A stretch of 64,000 nt of DNA from an uncultured Prevotella sp. (GTDB taxonomy: Bacteria > Bacteroidota > Bacteroidia > Bacteroidales > Bacteroidaceae): positions 109,014 to 173,013 of the forward strand of contig CAKQSF010000003.1 in NCBI GenBank assembly GCA_934272845.1, written 5' to 3'. A program made the translations under genes and the position numbers. Every line of letters starts with the position of its first letter. Position 1 is the stretch's first letter. Of this stretch, positions 29,322 through 37,887 are shown piece by piece. The notes under the pieces are model-generated. The model had not been told where the DNA came from, searched no databases, and saw nothing but the letters and a program-made list of their open reading frames with translations.

Positions 29322-31892
29322 TTATTTATATATAAGAGGTTTGTCTATCAAGTGTATCACCGCTGTTGAAGAAGTGTAGAGGCTTGAGGCATTAAGTTTA
29401 TCCTCAGCATTCACGATGTACTCACGAGCCATAACGTTGTAAGTGCCGTCACCCTTCACTACCTTGGCGGGATTGTTGTCGCTTTCTGTCGTCTTGATGT
29501 AAATCTGGTCGGCTGTCAGCGTTGGGTATACCTTAGCAAACTTATTGTTTTTGCCTATGAGTGCTGTCTCATAGCCATCCTGAGCCTGTGGTGTAGCACC
29601 GATAAAGAGTGCTCCGTCCTGTATATGATACTGCAAGAAGTTCTCGATGGCGAGTGAGTCGGCTGTCTTAGCCTGCAGTTGTCCTGCCTCTTCCTCTTCT
29701 GCTACCTTCTCCCATGTAGGTAACTTACCAGCCTGTTGCAGTGCACGTATAGACTCGTTGGTAGGAACATATACCGTGTAGTTATAGGTATTGAAGGTAG
29801 AGATATTGTCGCTCACGCAACCGTACTTCTTGTCGTGCATGGTCTCAAGGAGTGAAGAGCCCTCAAGAAGTTCGGTAAAGGCACTCATCTCTTCGTGTTC
29901 ACGCAGCATATCAATGGTGCTCTTGCGTGTTGTCATGATAGGTTCTCCATCGAGGACGTAACACTTACCGTTACCTTTCTCTGTTTGGTCGTAGATGTAT
30001 GTCACGCGGGCCTTGTCGTGAGAGTCATTAATCTGGTAACTACCTTCTACTGTCATGCCGTTTACTCCTGCGCTGACGTTGTTGACTATAATCTCTTGTC
30101 CGCCCTTAGTTTTATAGTATTTGTGTCCGTCTTCAACGTTACCAATGACAATGTGATTATCAAGCACATCCTTCAGGCGGTCCTTTATGCGGTTATAGTC
30201 ACGCACCTCACCGATGCTGTCGCCTACTTCGCCTGTCTCTATATTATAAGTATATATGCCAGCCCATACCGCATTGTTCTGATCTGCTTTCTCATCGTAA
30301 TGGAATCTCCACATCTCTGTCTCGCTCTTACCAAAGGATGTAGGGTCAATATAACTCAACAGGGCGTTGTTGGTAGGTATAAAGAAACTATAATATGAGT
30401 TAAGCGAGTTAAGGTATACATTGTACTGACATTGTGTTACCGCCCAGTCTATGATACGCATCGTCTCATTAACCACTGCTGGATAGAGCACGCTGACGAA
30501 ACTTGTTGGCGAGAACACGGTGTTAGTAAGGAACACTGCACCGTTGTTTGCGAGCCACACGCTGTCGATGTCGGCCTTGGTCACTCCCATAGGGTCGTTG
30601 GCGTCGTTGAGTATGCTGCTGAACTTGCTTGGCACGCATGTGTTGATGAAGTCCGTCTGCATATTGTTGTTGATAAGTTCCTTAACGACCTTCGTCGGAA
30701 CGTTGTCCCATGTGCCATACTGGTTCTTCAGTACTATGCCAGGACCGTTATTCCAGTACTCGTTCATGGCTGCGTCAGAAGGCACCATCATGACACCCAT
30801 ATTGCGCTGAAGTGCTACCTCTAATGGCGATGCACTGGTTACTTCTGATGACGTGCAGTAGGTATTCCAACCTGGGTCGAACGTTAACTGCTCTGAACCG
30901 TGCAGCCCATTACCGTCGTCGGAGATGAGCGCCTTTCCTCCCTGGCTCCATGTAGAGAAGTATCTCTTCTGGAAGATAGAGTCAACGTTGGTCTTATACA
31001 TATCGTTATAGAAGTCAACGTTTGCTTTACCTATATAATAAGGTGCAGAGAATCTTTCGAGCAGTTTGCAGTAGATAGAGCACTGAGGCTTTGTGTTCAC
31101 TATCTGTGCCATATTGTCGAGTGGCAACACTACGTCAGCCATCTTGTGTATGAAGCCGTTAGAGCACTTGATGTTCTGCTGTACCATCTTCACTCCGTTC
31201 ACGCTGGCATCACCTGGCTGTCTGTCAGTGGTGTAGTTATAGAGGAAGTTGTAGTCATCGTTGGTGATTTTATTGTTAGTCATCATTCTCTCGATGAAAT
31301 GCAGCATCGGCGTAACGGTCATGTCGTTCATGAGCATCACGCTATTTCTGTTCTCAAACTTTTTCCATGTCTTATTCCACACCTGTGCCTCTGGTGTCAT
31401 GTTAGGTAGGTCCTGTGTCTTTACTACCGCAACGGTGTCGAAGGTGGTCAACGAACTAAGTCGTCTCATGCACTTACCCTCTATTGGTCCTTCAAGGCTT
31501 GAGAGATCATCTACCTGATAACTACTGTTTACCATAGAGCCCATGAGCAACAGTTTCTTCTGCGCCAATGACAGTTGTTCATAACTGTGCACGCCCCACT
31601 TGTTGTTGGCATAAAATCTCGCGAACGCGTCATCATCTGCCACAAACATAGTCTTTGAGCCAGTCTTGGCAAGTGTCTCCTGCAGGTTAAGGTCCTGGAT
31701 GAGACGAACCGTGTTCGTGTAATGACCATCTTCAGCCAAGTAACTGTAGATACTTGCGCCCCACCCTGCTGGGTCGTGCTGATCCAAGTCATACTTGTCA
31801 CATGCCGTGAAGTTAACAAGGCACGCTGACAACGCAACAGCGGCAGCAGCACTGCGCCATCCCGACTTTAGCATTTCTTTTTTAGTTTTCAT
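29322..31892 (-). CDS. Large multi-FAS1 lipoprotein, likely surface glycan-binding (3)
   Basis: The lipobox region VNFTACDKYD places the lipidated Cys near residue 31. Several FAS1 units follow: RLIQDLNLQETLAKTGSKTMFVADDDAF, an internal one around FFIPTNNALLSYID and a late one with FTELLEGSSLLETM and YTVYVPTNESIRAL. The length of 856 aa allows four FAS1-like domains. It is the promoter-proximal gene of the minus-strand SusCD operon and faces the hybrid sensor gene. Its likely role is a cell-surface accessory binding protein. FAS1 domains are better known for adhesion, so a matrix role cannot be excluded. Confidence 0.82.
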   Translation of the reverse strand: MKTKKEMLKSGWRSAAAAVALSACLVNFTACDKYDLDQHDPAGWGASIYSYLAEDGHYTNTVRLIQDLNLQETLAKTGSKTMFVADDDAFARFYANNKWGVHSYEQLSLAQKKLLLMGSMVNSSYQVDDLSSLEGPIEGKCMRRLSSLTTFDTVAVVKTQDLPNMTPEAQVWNKTWKKFENRNSVMLMNDMTVTPMLHFIERMMTNNKITNDDYNFLYNYTTDRQPGDASVNGVKMVQQNIKCSNGFIHKMADVVLPLDNMAQIVNTKPQCSIYCKLLERFSAPYYIGKANVDFYNDMYKTNVDSIFQKRYFSTWSQGGKALISDDGNGLHGSEQLTFDPGWNTYCTSSEVTSASPLEVALQRNMGVMMVPSDAAMNEYWNNGPGIVLKNQYGTWDNVPTKVVKELINNNMQTDFINTCVPSKFSSILNDANDPMGVTKADIDSVWLANNGAVFLTNTVFSPTSFVSVLYPAVVNETMRIIDWAVTQCQYNVYLNSLNSYYSFFIPTNNALLSYIDPTSFGKSETEMWRFHYDEKADQNNAVWAGIYTYNIETGEVGDSIGEVRDYNRIKDRLKDVLDNHIVIGNVEDGHKYYKTKGGQEIIVNNVSAGVNGMTVEGSYQINDSHDKARVTYIYDQTEKGNGKCYVLDGEPIMTTRKSTIDMLREHEEMSAFTELLEGSSLLETMHDKKYGCVSDNISTFNTYNYTVYVPTNESIRALQQAGKLPTWEKVAEEEEAGQLQAKTADSLAIENFLQYHIQDGALFIGATPQAQDGYETALIGKNNKFAKVYPTLTADQIYIKTTESDNNPAKVVKGDGTYNVMAREYIVNAEDKLNASSLYTSSTAVIHLIDKPLIYK

Positions 31893-31937
31893 ATTGGTCA
31901 GTAAAAATTTTTAGGTTGCTACTTTTATTTTACGTTG

Positions 31938-31945
31938 CAAAGTTA
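31938..31945 (-). promoter_or_regulatory. Promoter -7 box for the FAS1-SusC-SusD operon
   Basis: The minus strand reads TAACTTTG at 31945-31938, 46 nt before the start of the FAS1 gene at 31892. A good -33 TTTG is not apparent, as expected for a promoter that needs an activator. The rest of 31946-32278 is AT-rich, with a small hairpin AGCC-CGGAA-GGCT near 32136; nothing else was recognised. Confidence 0.55.
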
Positions 31946-32278
31946 AGAACTTTTTACAACTATTATATTTTAAAAAATAACGCATACTTTTCTCTTTGTA
32001 TCATATTTCGTCTTTTCATCTTTAAAACTTTCGAAAAAATAACATAAACTTTCAAAAAAATAACATTCTACCTTTCACTTGTAACTATTCTGCGATAATT
32101 TAAGGGTGATTTTATGCAAAGTACAGATAGAATTAGCCCGGAAGGCTATACTATGAGTAACCGTGGGCGATGCCTACAAAATAATCCCCCATTTCACACA
32201 AACGAACCTCTATAACGCTCGATAAAATTGAGGGAAAAGTATATAATACCACATTTCTATTTGACAAAAAACTATGTT

Positions 32279-32312
32279 TTTGCCGATATTTTATTTTTTT
32301 TTACTAATTTTG
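32279..32312 (+). promoter_or_regulatory. Promoter for the hybrid two-component regulator
   Basis: TTTG at 32279-32282 and TAATTTTG at 32305-32312 match the Bacteroidota consensus with 22 bp between them. The start codon lies 29 nt downstream at 32342. Confidence 0.6.
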
Positions 32313-32341
32313 CAATGATTTCTGATTAATTTCTAACTATA

Positions 32342-35300
32342 ATGACAATATTCTACACCAAAACAATACGATTTCTATTTACTATCATCACCCTGTTTTG
32401 TACTGTCAGTTCTTTCGCCATGCGCGGCAGACTGTACTCCAGTAAAGATCAGTTGAGCAGCAGCATGGTGCATTACGTGTATCAAGACCACCAGGGATTT
32501 ATATGGATATGTACCGAGAATGGACTTGACAGATACGATGGATACAAATTCGTAAACTATGACATTACAAGGGGACTTCCTTCTGACAACGTCAATACCG
32601 TTTACCAAGGCAGAAGCAACGACCTCTACATCGGTACTACCACTGGACTGTGCGTCATGCACAACAACCGCATTCGTAGCATACGAATAAAGGAGAATAA
32701 CGGCACACGCCCTTTCGACGCATACATTACGGATTTTTGTAAGAGTTCTGATGGCACCATATACGTCAGCACATCGGGAAGAGGCTTATGGCGCATAAAC
32801 AATGACGCTACTGTGACCAAGGCCTTTGACTACGTTCCAAACATCGCCTTCATCCAGAGTATGACGTTCGACCGCAAAGGCACACTGTGGCTTGTTACTA
32901 ACGACCACGGCGTTGTAGCGATTAAGGACAAAGGGGGCAAGGCTGTTAAGAGATACAACATCAAAGAAACTACCAACTACGCCATACTCGTCACCGACCC
33001 ACACGACAATGTCTACGTAGGCTACGTCAATGGCGGTCTCTATAAAATGGACACTTCAAGGCGCGAGTTCGTCCTCATTCCCTCTACTGCCAACCTCTCT
33101 ATCACCTCACTTATGACGCGTAAAGACGGTAACATCTTTGTTGGCACAAACGGCAGCGGACTGAAACTGCTCGATGCTAAGACCGGATACATTTATGACG
33201 ATCGCCTCTACTGCAATGAGATAGACATGGCAAAGACCAAGGTTTACTCTATCATGACCGACAACACTGGCAACCTCTGGCTCGCACTGCTACAGAAAGG
33301 TGTCTTCATGCAACCAAAGCAGAGCAAAGCAGTACGCAACATCGGACGCAGTCAGGGACCCGAAAACCAGATTGGCGAACAGTGCGTTATGTCTGTTTTC
33401 AGACGTCAGGACGGCACTCTATGGGTGGGCACGGACCAGGACGGACTGTATGCTCTCGACAGCAACGGCAGGCTCATTAAGCACTACGCCCCTAACCCAT
33501 CTTCGCCTAACGGCATGCCTGGAACAATTATGACCATAACGGAAGACCAACAGGGACGCCTATGGATTGGTTCCTATCTCAATGGATGCGGATGGATTAA
33601 CACCGCCACGGGCGAATACCACCGCGCTGCCTTCAGTTACGGTAAATGCCAAAGCGTCACTGACCTTAGGATGGGACGCAACAACAACCTATGGATTGGC
33701 ACTCTGGGCGACGGAGTAAAGTGCATTAACCTCATCAGCGGACAGATGAAGGAATACAGATCTGGAGAGCCTGACTACTCTAGTTGCCTCACTAACAACT
33801 TCGTACAGCAAATGGAGATTGACCCCGAGGGTAAATATCTCTTCGTCGGCAGCACTACGGGACTGTCATGTCTTGACATCAAGTCTGGACGTTGGGACAA
33901 GGTCGTATGCAATAATGCTTTGCTTAACGGTACTGCCGTCGGAGCATTACGTTATGATAAAAAAACGGGTATCTGGGCGGGAAATAGCGAAGGACTACAC
34001 AACATAAGGTTTACTCCGGGCAAGCCGAGAGACTTTACCATCAGACACTACACCACAGCCAACGGACTGAGCAACAACCACGTACAGGCGATAGAACTGG
34101 ACCGAAACGGACAAATATGGGTAAGTACAACGAAAGGACTGTGCTGTCTTGACACTAAGAGCGGCAAGATAAAAACCTACTATGGCACTGACGGCGTGAC
34201 ACCTAACGAATATGGTTGGGGCGTATCATACCACGGTCCTAACGATGAGATGTACTTCGGCGGAACACAGGGACTGACTATATTCTCACCCCAGAAAATC
34301 ACAAAGGATAAAAATAATCATAACATCATGCTAACGCAGATGCTTGTTGGCGGCAAGGAGGTTAACCCTGGCGACAAATCCTGGCTCTACTCTATATGCG
34401 ACACCGCAGTGACGGCTTCCACTAAGTTCGACCTTTGCCACGACGACAACAACATCACGCTGTGTTTCTCTACACTTATCTACTCAGGACAGACGGGCAT
34501 CAGATTCAGATACAGCATCAATGGAGAGAGATGGATTACCATGGGACAGGGAGAAAACGAACTGACCCTCAGCAGACTGGTGCCTGGCGACTACCGCATT
34601 AAGGTAGAGGCTACACACAATGGCACTAAGGTGGATGAGAAAGAATGGCTCATAATTATACACAACCCCTGGTATCTCACACCTGTAGCGAAACTCATAT
34701 ACCTCATTATCATCATCGCACTGATATTATACTACCTGCACATACAGAAAACTCGCAACGAGGAGAAACTAAAACTACAGGAACACATACATGCCGAAGA
34801 ACTGAACGAGCAGAAACTGCGTTCCTTCATTAACCTCAGCCACGAGATACGTACGCCTATGACGCTTATCCTCACGCCATTGCTGCAACTGATGAAGGAG
34901 GACAAAGACTCACACCGACGTTCTACATACGACATCATAAGACGTAACTCTGAACGCATTCTGCACCTCGTCAACCAGATTATGGACATAAGAAAAATTG
35001 ACAAGGGACAGATGGATATGCGCATGTCTGAGACTAACATGGTAGGTTTCGTGGAGGACGTAACACACATGTTCTCGCTACAGGCTGCCAACAAGCAGAT
35101 AGAGATACACTTCCTGCATGAGGACATTGACCGACTGCCTGTATGGATTGACCGCGCACAGTTCGACAAGGTGCTCATTAACCTCATGTCAAACGCCGTA
35201 AAATACGCACCAGCGGGAGGCGAAATCACTGTAAGCATAAATACATCAAAGGTTTACGCACCACTCGACAACAACGTTAATAATAATCTCCCTAACGCCA

Positions 35301-36484
35301 GCGAAACGGAAGGCTACGTCACCATCTCTGTCTTCAACACTGGCGAGAAGATACCTGAAAGTAGTCTGACAAAGATTTTTGAACGTTTCTACCAAGTGTC
35401 TTCTGCATCATTCCAATACAAAACTGGCACGGGCGTTGGTCTTGACCTCGCACGCTCCATCGTCATGCTGCACCATGGTGCCATCAGCGCTACTAACAGA
35501 GAGAACGGTGCGGAATTCTGCGTCACTCTGCCACTCGGCAGAAACCACCTCACCGAGGAGGAAATAGCACCTTGGAAGGAAGACGAACACAGCGTGACAC
35601 TGCTGCGTAACGAGATTACTGCACTGGAAGAGACTAACGAGGAGGAAGAGGAGACCGACGAGGCCAATACTGTCGCTACCCCTACAGTGGAGAACACCAG
35701 AAAAGCGAAGATTGTCATTGTGGAGGACGACGACGAGATACGTAACTACCTGCATGCAGAACTGTCATCCACATACCGCGTAGTCTCCTTCAGCAACGGT
35801 GCCGAGGCTCTACCGGCTATTCTGCGCACAGTGCCACAACTGGTGATAAGCGACGTTATGATGCCTAACATGGATGGCTACACTCTGTGTACTAAGATAA
35901 AACAAAACGTGAACACTAACCACGTACCTGTCATTCTCGTCACCGCCAAGACTCGCGACGAGGACAAGATGGAGGGACTCGAAACGGGTGCCGACCTCTT
36001 TGTCACCAAACCATTCAATCTCGACATTCTGCGACGCAATATCGCTAACCTCATCGCGTCACGCAAAATAATGCAAAACAAGTTTACGGGCAAGGAGGAA
36101 CTAAGCGTGGAAAGCCACGAAGACGAGGCTGACGAGGCTGATAAGGAACTGATAAACCGCATCATAGAGGTTATCAACGAAAACCTCTATGACTCTGACC
36201 TCAACATCGACATGGTCTGCGATAAGGTGGGCATAAGTCGCGTACACCTCAACCGTAAGATGAAGGAGTTAACAAACCAAACGCCGCACGCCTTCATTCG
36301 TAACCTGCGCATAAAGGCTGCCGCACGCCTTCTGCACCAAAAGAACCTTAGCATTAGCGACGTCATGTGGAAGTGTGGATTCAACAGTCCTACGGCCTTC
36401 TCTACCACCTTCCGCAAGGTGTACGGACAGAGTCCGCGTGACTATCGCAAGGAGATTGAGAGCAAGGGTAATCTGGTTGAGTAA
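32342..36484 (+). CDS. Hybrid two-component system sensor/regulator (HTCS)
   Basis: All parts of an HTCS are present in one 1380-aa chain: signal/first TM (about 8-26), a periplasmic two-blade-set propeller with repeated two-component-propeller motifs (GLWRI, LWIGT; about 40-700), a Y_Y_Y domain (about 705-770), a TM segment (about 778-800), a HisKA domain with phospho-acceptor His834 in SHEIRTPM, a HATPase domain, a receiver domain starting near 1122 (VIVEDDDEI) with Asp1171 in ISDVMMPNMDG, and an AraC HTH at about 1275-1376. HTCS proteins bind an oligosaccharide breakdown product in the periplasm and activate the adjacent PUL. It is divergent from the FAS1-SusC-SusD operon, its probable target, along with the xylan-type enzyme genes. 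Confidence 0.95.
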   Translation: MTIFYTKTIRFLFTIITLFCTVSSFAMRGRLYSSKDQLSSSMVHYVYQDHQGFIWICTENGLDRYDGYKFVNYDITRGLPSDNVNTVYQGRSNDLYIGTTTGLCVMHNNRIRSIRIKENNGTRPFDAYITDFCKSSDGTIYVSTSGRGLWRINNDATVTKAFDYVPNIAFIQSMTFDRKGTLWLVTNDHGVVAIKDKGGKAVKRYNIKETTNYAILVTDPHDNVYVGYVNGGLYKMDTSRREFVLIPSTANLSITSLMTRKDGNIFVGTNGSGLKLLDAKTGYIYDDRLYCNEIDMAKTKVYSIMTDNTGNLWLALLQKGVFMQPKQSKAVRNIGRSQGPENQIGEQCVMSVFRRQDGTLWVGTDQDGLYALDSNGRLIKHYAPNPSSPNGMPGTIMTITEDQQGRLWIGSYLNGCGWINTATGEYHRAAFSYGKCQSVTDLRMGRNNNLWIGTLGDGVKCINLISGQMKEYRSGEPDYSSCLTNNFVQQMEIDPEGKYLFVGSTTGLSCLDIKSGRWDKVVCNNALLNGTAVGALRYDKKTGIWAGNSEGLHNIRFTPGKPRDFTIRHYTTANGLSNNHVQAIELDRNGQIWVSTTKGLCCLDTKSGKIKTYYGTDGVTPNEYGWGVSYHGPNDEMYFGGTQGLTIFSPQKITKDKNNHNIMLTQMLVGGKEVNPGDKSWLYSICDTAVTASTKFDLCHDDNNITLCFSTLIYSGQTGIRFRYSINGERWITMGQGENELTLSRLVPGDYRIKVEATHNGTKVDEKEWLIIIHNPWYLTPVAKLIYLIIIIALILYYLHIQKTRNEEKLKLQEHIHAEELNEQKLRSFINLSHEIRTPMTLILTPLLQLMKEDKDSHRRSTYDIIRRNSERILHLVNQIMDIRKIDKGQMDMRMSETNMVGFVEDVTHMFSLQAANKQIEIHFLHEDIDRLPVWIDRAQFDKVLINLMSNAVKYAPAGGEITVSINTSKVYAPLDNNVNNNLPNASETEGYVTISVFNTGEKIPESSLTKIFERFYQVSSASFQYKTGTGVGLDLARSIVMLHHGAISATNRENGAEFCVTLPLGRNHLTEEEIAPWKEDEHSVTLLRNEITALEETNEEEEETDEANTVATPTVENTRKAKIVIVEDDDEIRNYLHAELSSTYRVVSFSNGAEALPAILRTVPQLVISDVMMPNMDGYTLCTKIKQNVNTNHVPVILVTAKTRDEDKMEGLETGADLFVTKPFNLDILRRNIANLIASRKIMQNKFTGKEELSVESHEDEADEADKELINRIIEVINENLYDSDLNIDMVCDKVGISRVHLNRKMKELTNQTPHAFIRNLRIKAAARLLHQKNLSISDVMWKCGFNSPTAFSTTFRKVYGQSPRDYRKEIESKGNLVE

Positions 36485-36855
36485 AAGAAAATTATCCGTA
36501 ACTTTCCTACACATTTCTCTCAGTACCGCAGGTGCTGAGAAGTAGTCAAAAAAGAAACACTGATTGCACGGACGAACACGGATCTATCTTTTCACGGATT
36601 TAAACGTGCCTAAAGGCACAGAGGAAGATTATATAATGCTGGGAGCCCCAGTATGTTTTTGAGCACGTTATAACTGCGCTCACACGCCACGTTGTAATCA
36701 CGCCCTAATTACCATGTAATCACTATGCTTTTACACCGTAAAAGCATAGTGATCACACTGCAATCAGTACGCTTTTACAGCGTAACCGAAAAATCACCAT
36801 TTAATATAGTTATATCCCCACATAAACATGTGGATAAAATCAAGGCAATAAAAGT
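36485..36855. repeat. Intergenic stretch with several palindromic repeats (GTAATCA family, copy 2)
   Basis: After the HTCS stop come a short hairpin (CTCAGTACC/GGTGCTGAG near 36519-36540), a block near 36558-36584 resembling dispersed Bacteroidales CACGGAT repeats, a CTGGG/CCCAG hairpin near 36641, and at about 36700-36785 GTAATCAC and GCTTTTACA units. The last includes the palindrome CTTTTACACCGTAAAAG. No coding frame is supported here. Confidence 0.55.
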
Positions 36856-36901
36856 AAAAAAAAACCGCCGATGAACAGTCTCACTCGACTGCCGCATCGG
36901 C
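36856..36901 (-). terminator. Rho-independent terminator for the sigma factor gene
   Basis: GCCGATG (36867-36873) pairs with CATCGGC (36895-36901), with an inner CAGTC/GACTG stem. On the minus strand nine U follow (36864-36856). It lies about 145 nt after the sigma factor stop; the sequence between shows nothing else. Confidence 0.8.
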
Positions 36902-37046
36902 GAATTTTGTGTGGAGAGAGGCGTTTCGCAACGGCTCACCCATCAGTAAAAATATTACCTACCAAATAACTAACTAATCGTTTGTAGAACTAACTATCAA
37001 ATCTAAAACTTTTTTCTAATTCATTATATCTTATAAAACCTAAAGT

Positions 37047-37550
37047 CTAAATGATGCGGCGAAGACCCTCACGAACCAACTTGCGTGCCTTAAACTGATG
37101 ACACTCCACCGTGCGGGTGCTAATGTTCAGTTGTTCCGCAATCTCTGATATGGTGTTGCCCTCAATACGAGTCATCTCATACACACGACGCATTGCCGGT
37201 GGAAGAGTGAGCATCATACAACTTTCGCGCTCTGCTATGTCGTGGAACACAGCCACCTGTTCTGGTGTGAGCACCGGAGTGGACGATATCTCGTCATACA
37301 TATATGCATGAACCTCAAGGTGCTTGTAATGACGACGTATGTGGTCCGTCACCAAATTGCTTACCACCGTGAAGCAAAGACTCTTTACTGTCTCTGGTGT
37401 TATCACTTCATAACCTAACAAGCGAACAAATGCGTTCTGCACAATGTCCTCTGCTTCTTGTACATTATTTATACGACGTGTCGCATACGCTACAAGCATT
37501 GAGAAATAGCGGTTGTAAGCCTCTTCTATTATGTTCTTGTCAGATGTCAT
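37047..37550 (-). CDS. ECF-type RNA polymerase sigma-70 factor
   Basis: The 167-aa protein has sigma-70 region 2 (NRYFSMLVAYATRRI...AEDIVQNAFVRLL) and region 4 with a helix-turn-helix (NTISEIAEQLNISTRTVECH). The region 4 spacing and length fit Bacteroidota ECF factors. No FecR-like anti-sigma gene or TonB receptor lies next to it, unlike most Bacteroides ECF operons, so it appears as a solitary gene with its own promoter and terminator. Its targets cannot be read from the window. Confidence 0.9.
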   Translation of the reverse strand: MTSDKNIIEEAYNRYFSMLVAYATRRINNVQEAEDIVQNAFVRLLGYEVITPETVKSLCFTVVSNLVTDHIRRHYKHLEVHAYMYDEISSTPVLTPEQVAVFHDIAERESCMMLTLPPAMRRVYEMTRIEGNTISEIAEQLNISTRTVECHQFKARKLVREGLRRII

Positions 37551-37616
37551 GTTGAGTGATTAGTAAGTTGTTAATTTAAGTGGTTAGCAAGTGTCGCTTT
37601 CTGTATTTCGACGTTG

Positions 37617-37647
37617 CAAAGTTAATCAGTTTTTTACTTTCACACAA
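37617..37647 (-). promoter_or_regulatory. Promoter of the sigma factor gene (TTG-N20-TAACTTTG)
   Basis: On the minus strand TTG (37647-37645) is followed after 20 bp by TAACTTTG (37624-37617), an excellent match to the housekeeping consensus. The leader is about 60 nt. Confidence 0.7.
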
Positions 37648-37802
37648 GCATTTTCTTAGTCCATATCTCTATTCTATTCCAAAAAGACGATAAAACATGT
37701 ATCATGCTATATTACAGCGTTTTACATACAGTCCATCTAAATTATACAAACCTATTCAAACTAAGAATTATATAAAGAATGGACTATTTCCCTTTGATTT
37801 TC

Positions 37803-37833
37803 TTGCTTTTTCAAAGGTTTTTATGTACCTTTG
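37803..37833 (+). promoter_or_regulatory. Promoter of the propeller-AraC regulator (TTG-N20-TACCTTTG)
   Basis: TTG at 37803-37805 and TACCTTTG at 37826-37833 with 20 bp between. This promoter overlaps the earliest possible start of the next gene (37831), which argues for the ATG at 37888 as the real start. Confidence 0.65.
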
Positions 37834-37887
37834 CTTGCATATTACCTATTTACGATAACAACTAACAGAAACGACCACCATACTCAC

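Noticed and set aside
14951..31892. The tandem SusCD block as the classical xylan Xus operon of Prevotella
   Set aside because: No GH10 xylanase or XusE-like gene is present and FAS1 proteins occupy the extra positions, so the name is not justified; xylan as target rests on the enzymes only.
32130..32180. Short hairpin AGCC-CGGAA-GGCT and following sequence as a riboswitch before the HTCS gene
   Set aside because: It lies upstream of the predicted promoter and matches no riboswitch core I can recognise.
37831..37887. Upstream start for the propeller-AraC regulator
   Set aside because: It overlaps the -7 box at 37826-37833, so it would not be on the transcript.
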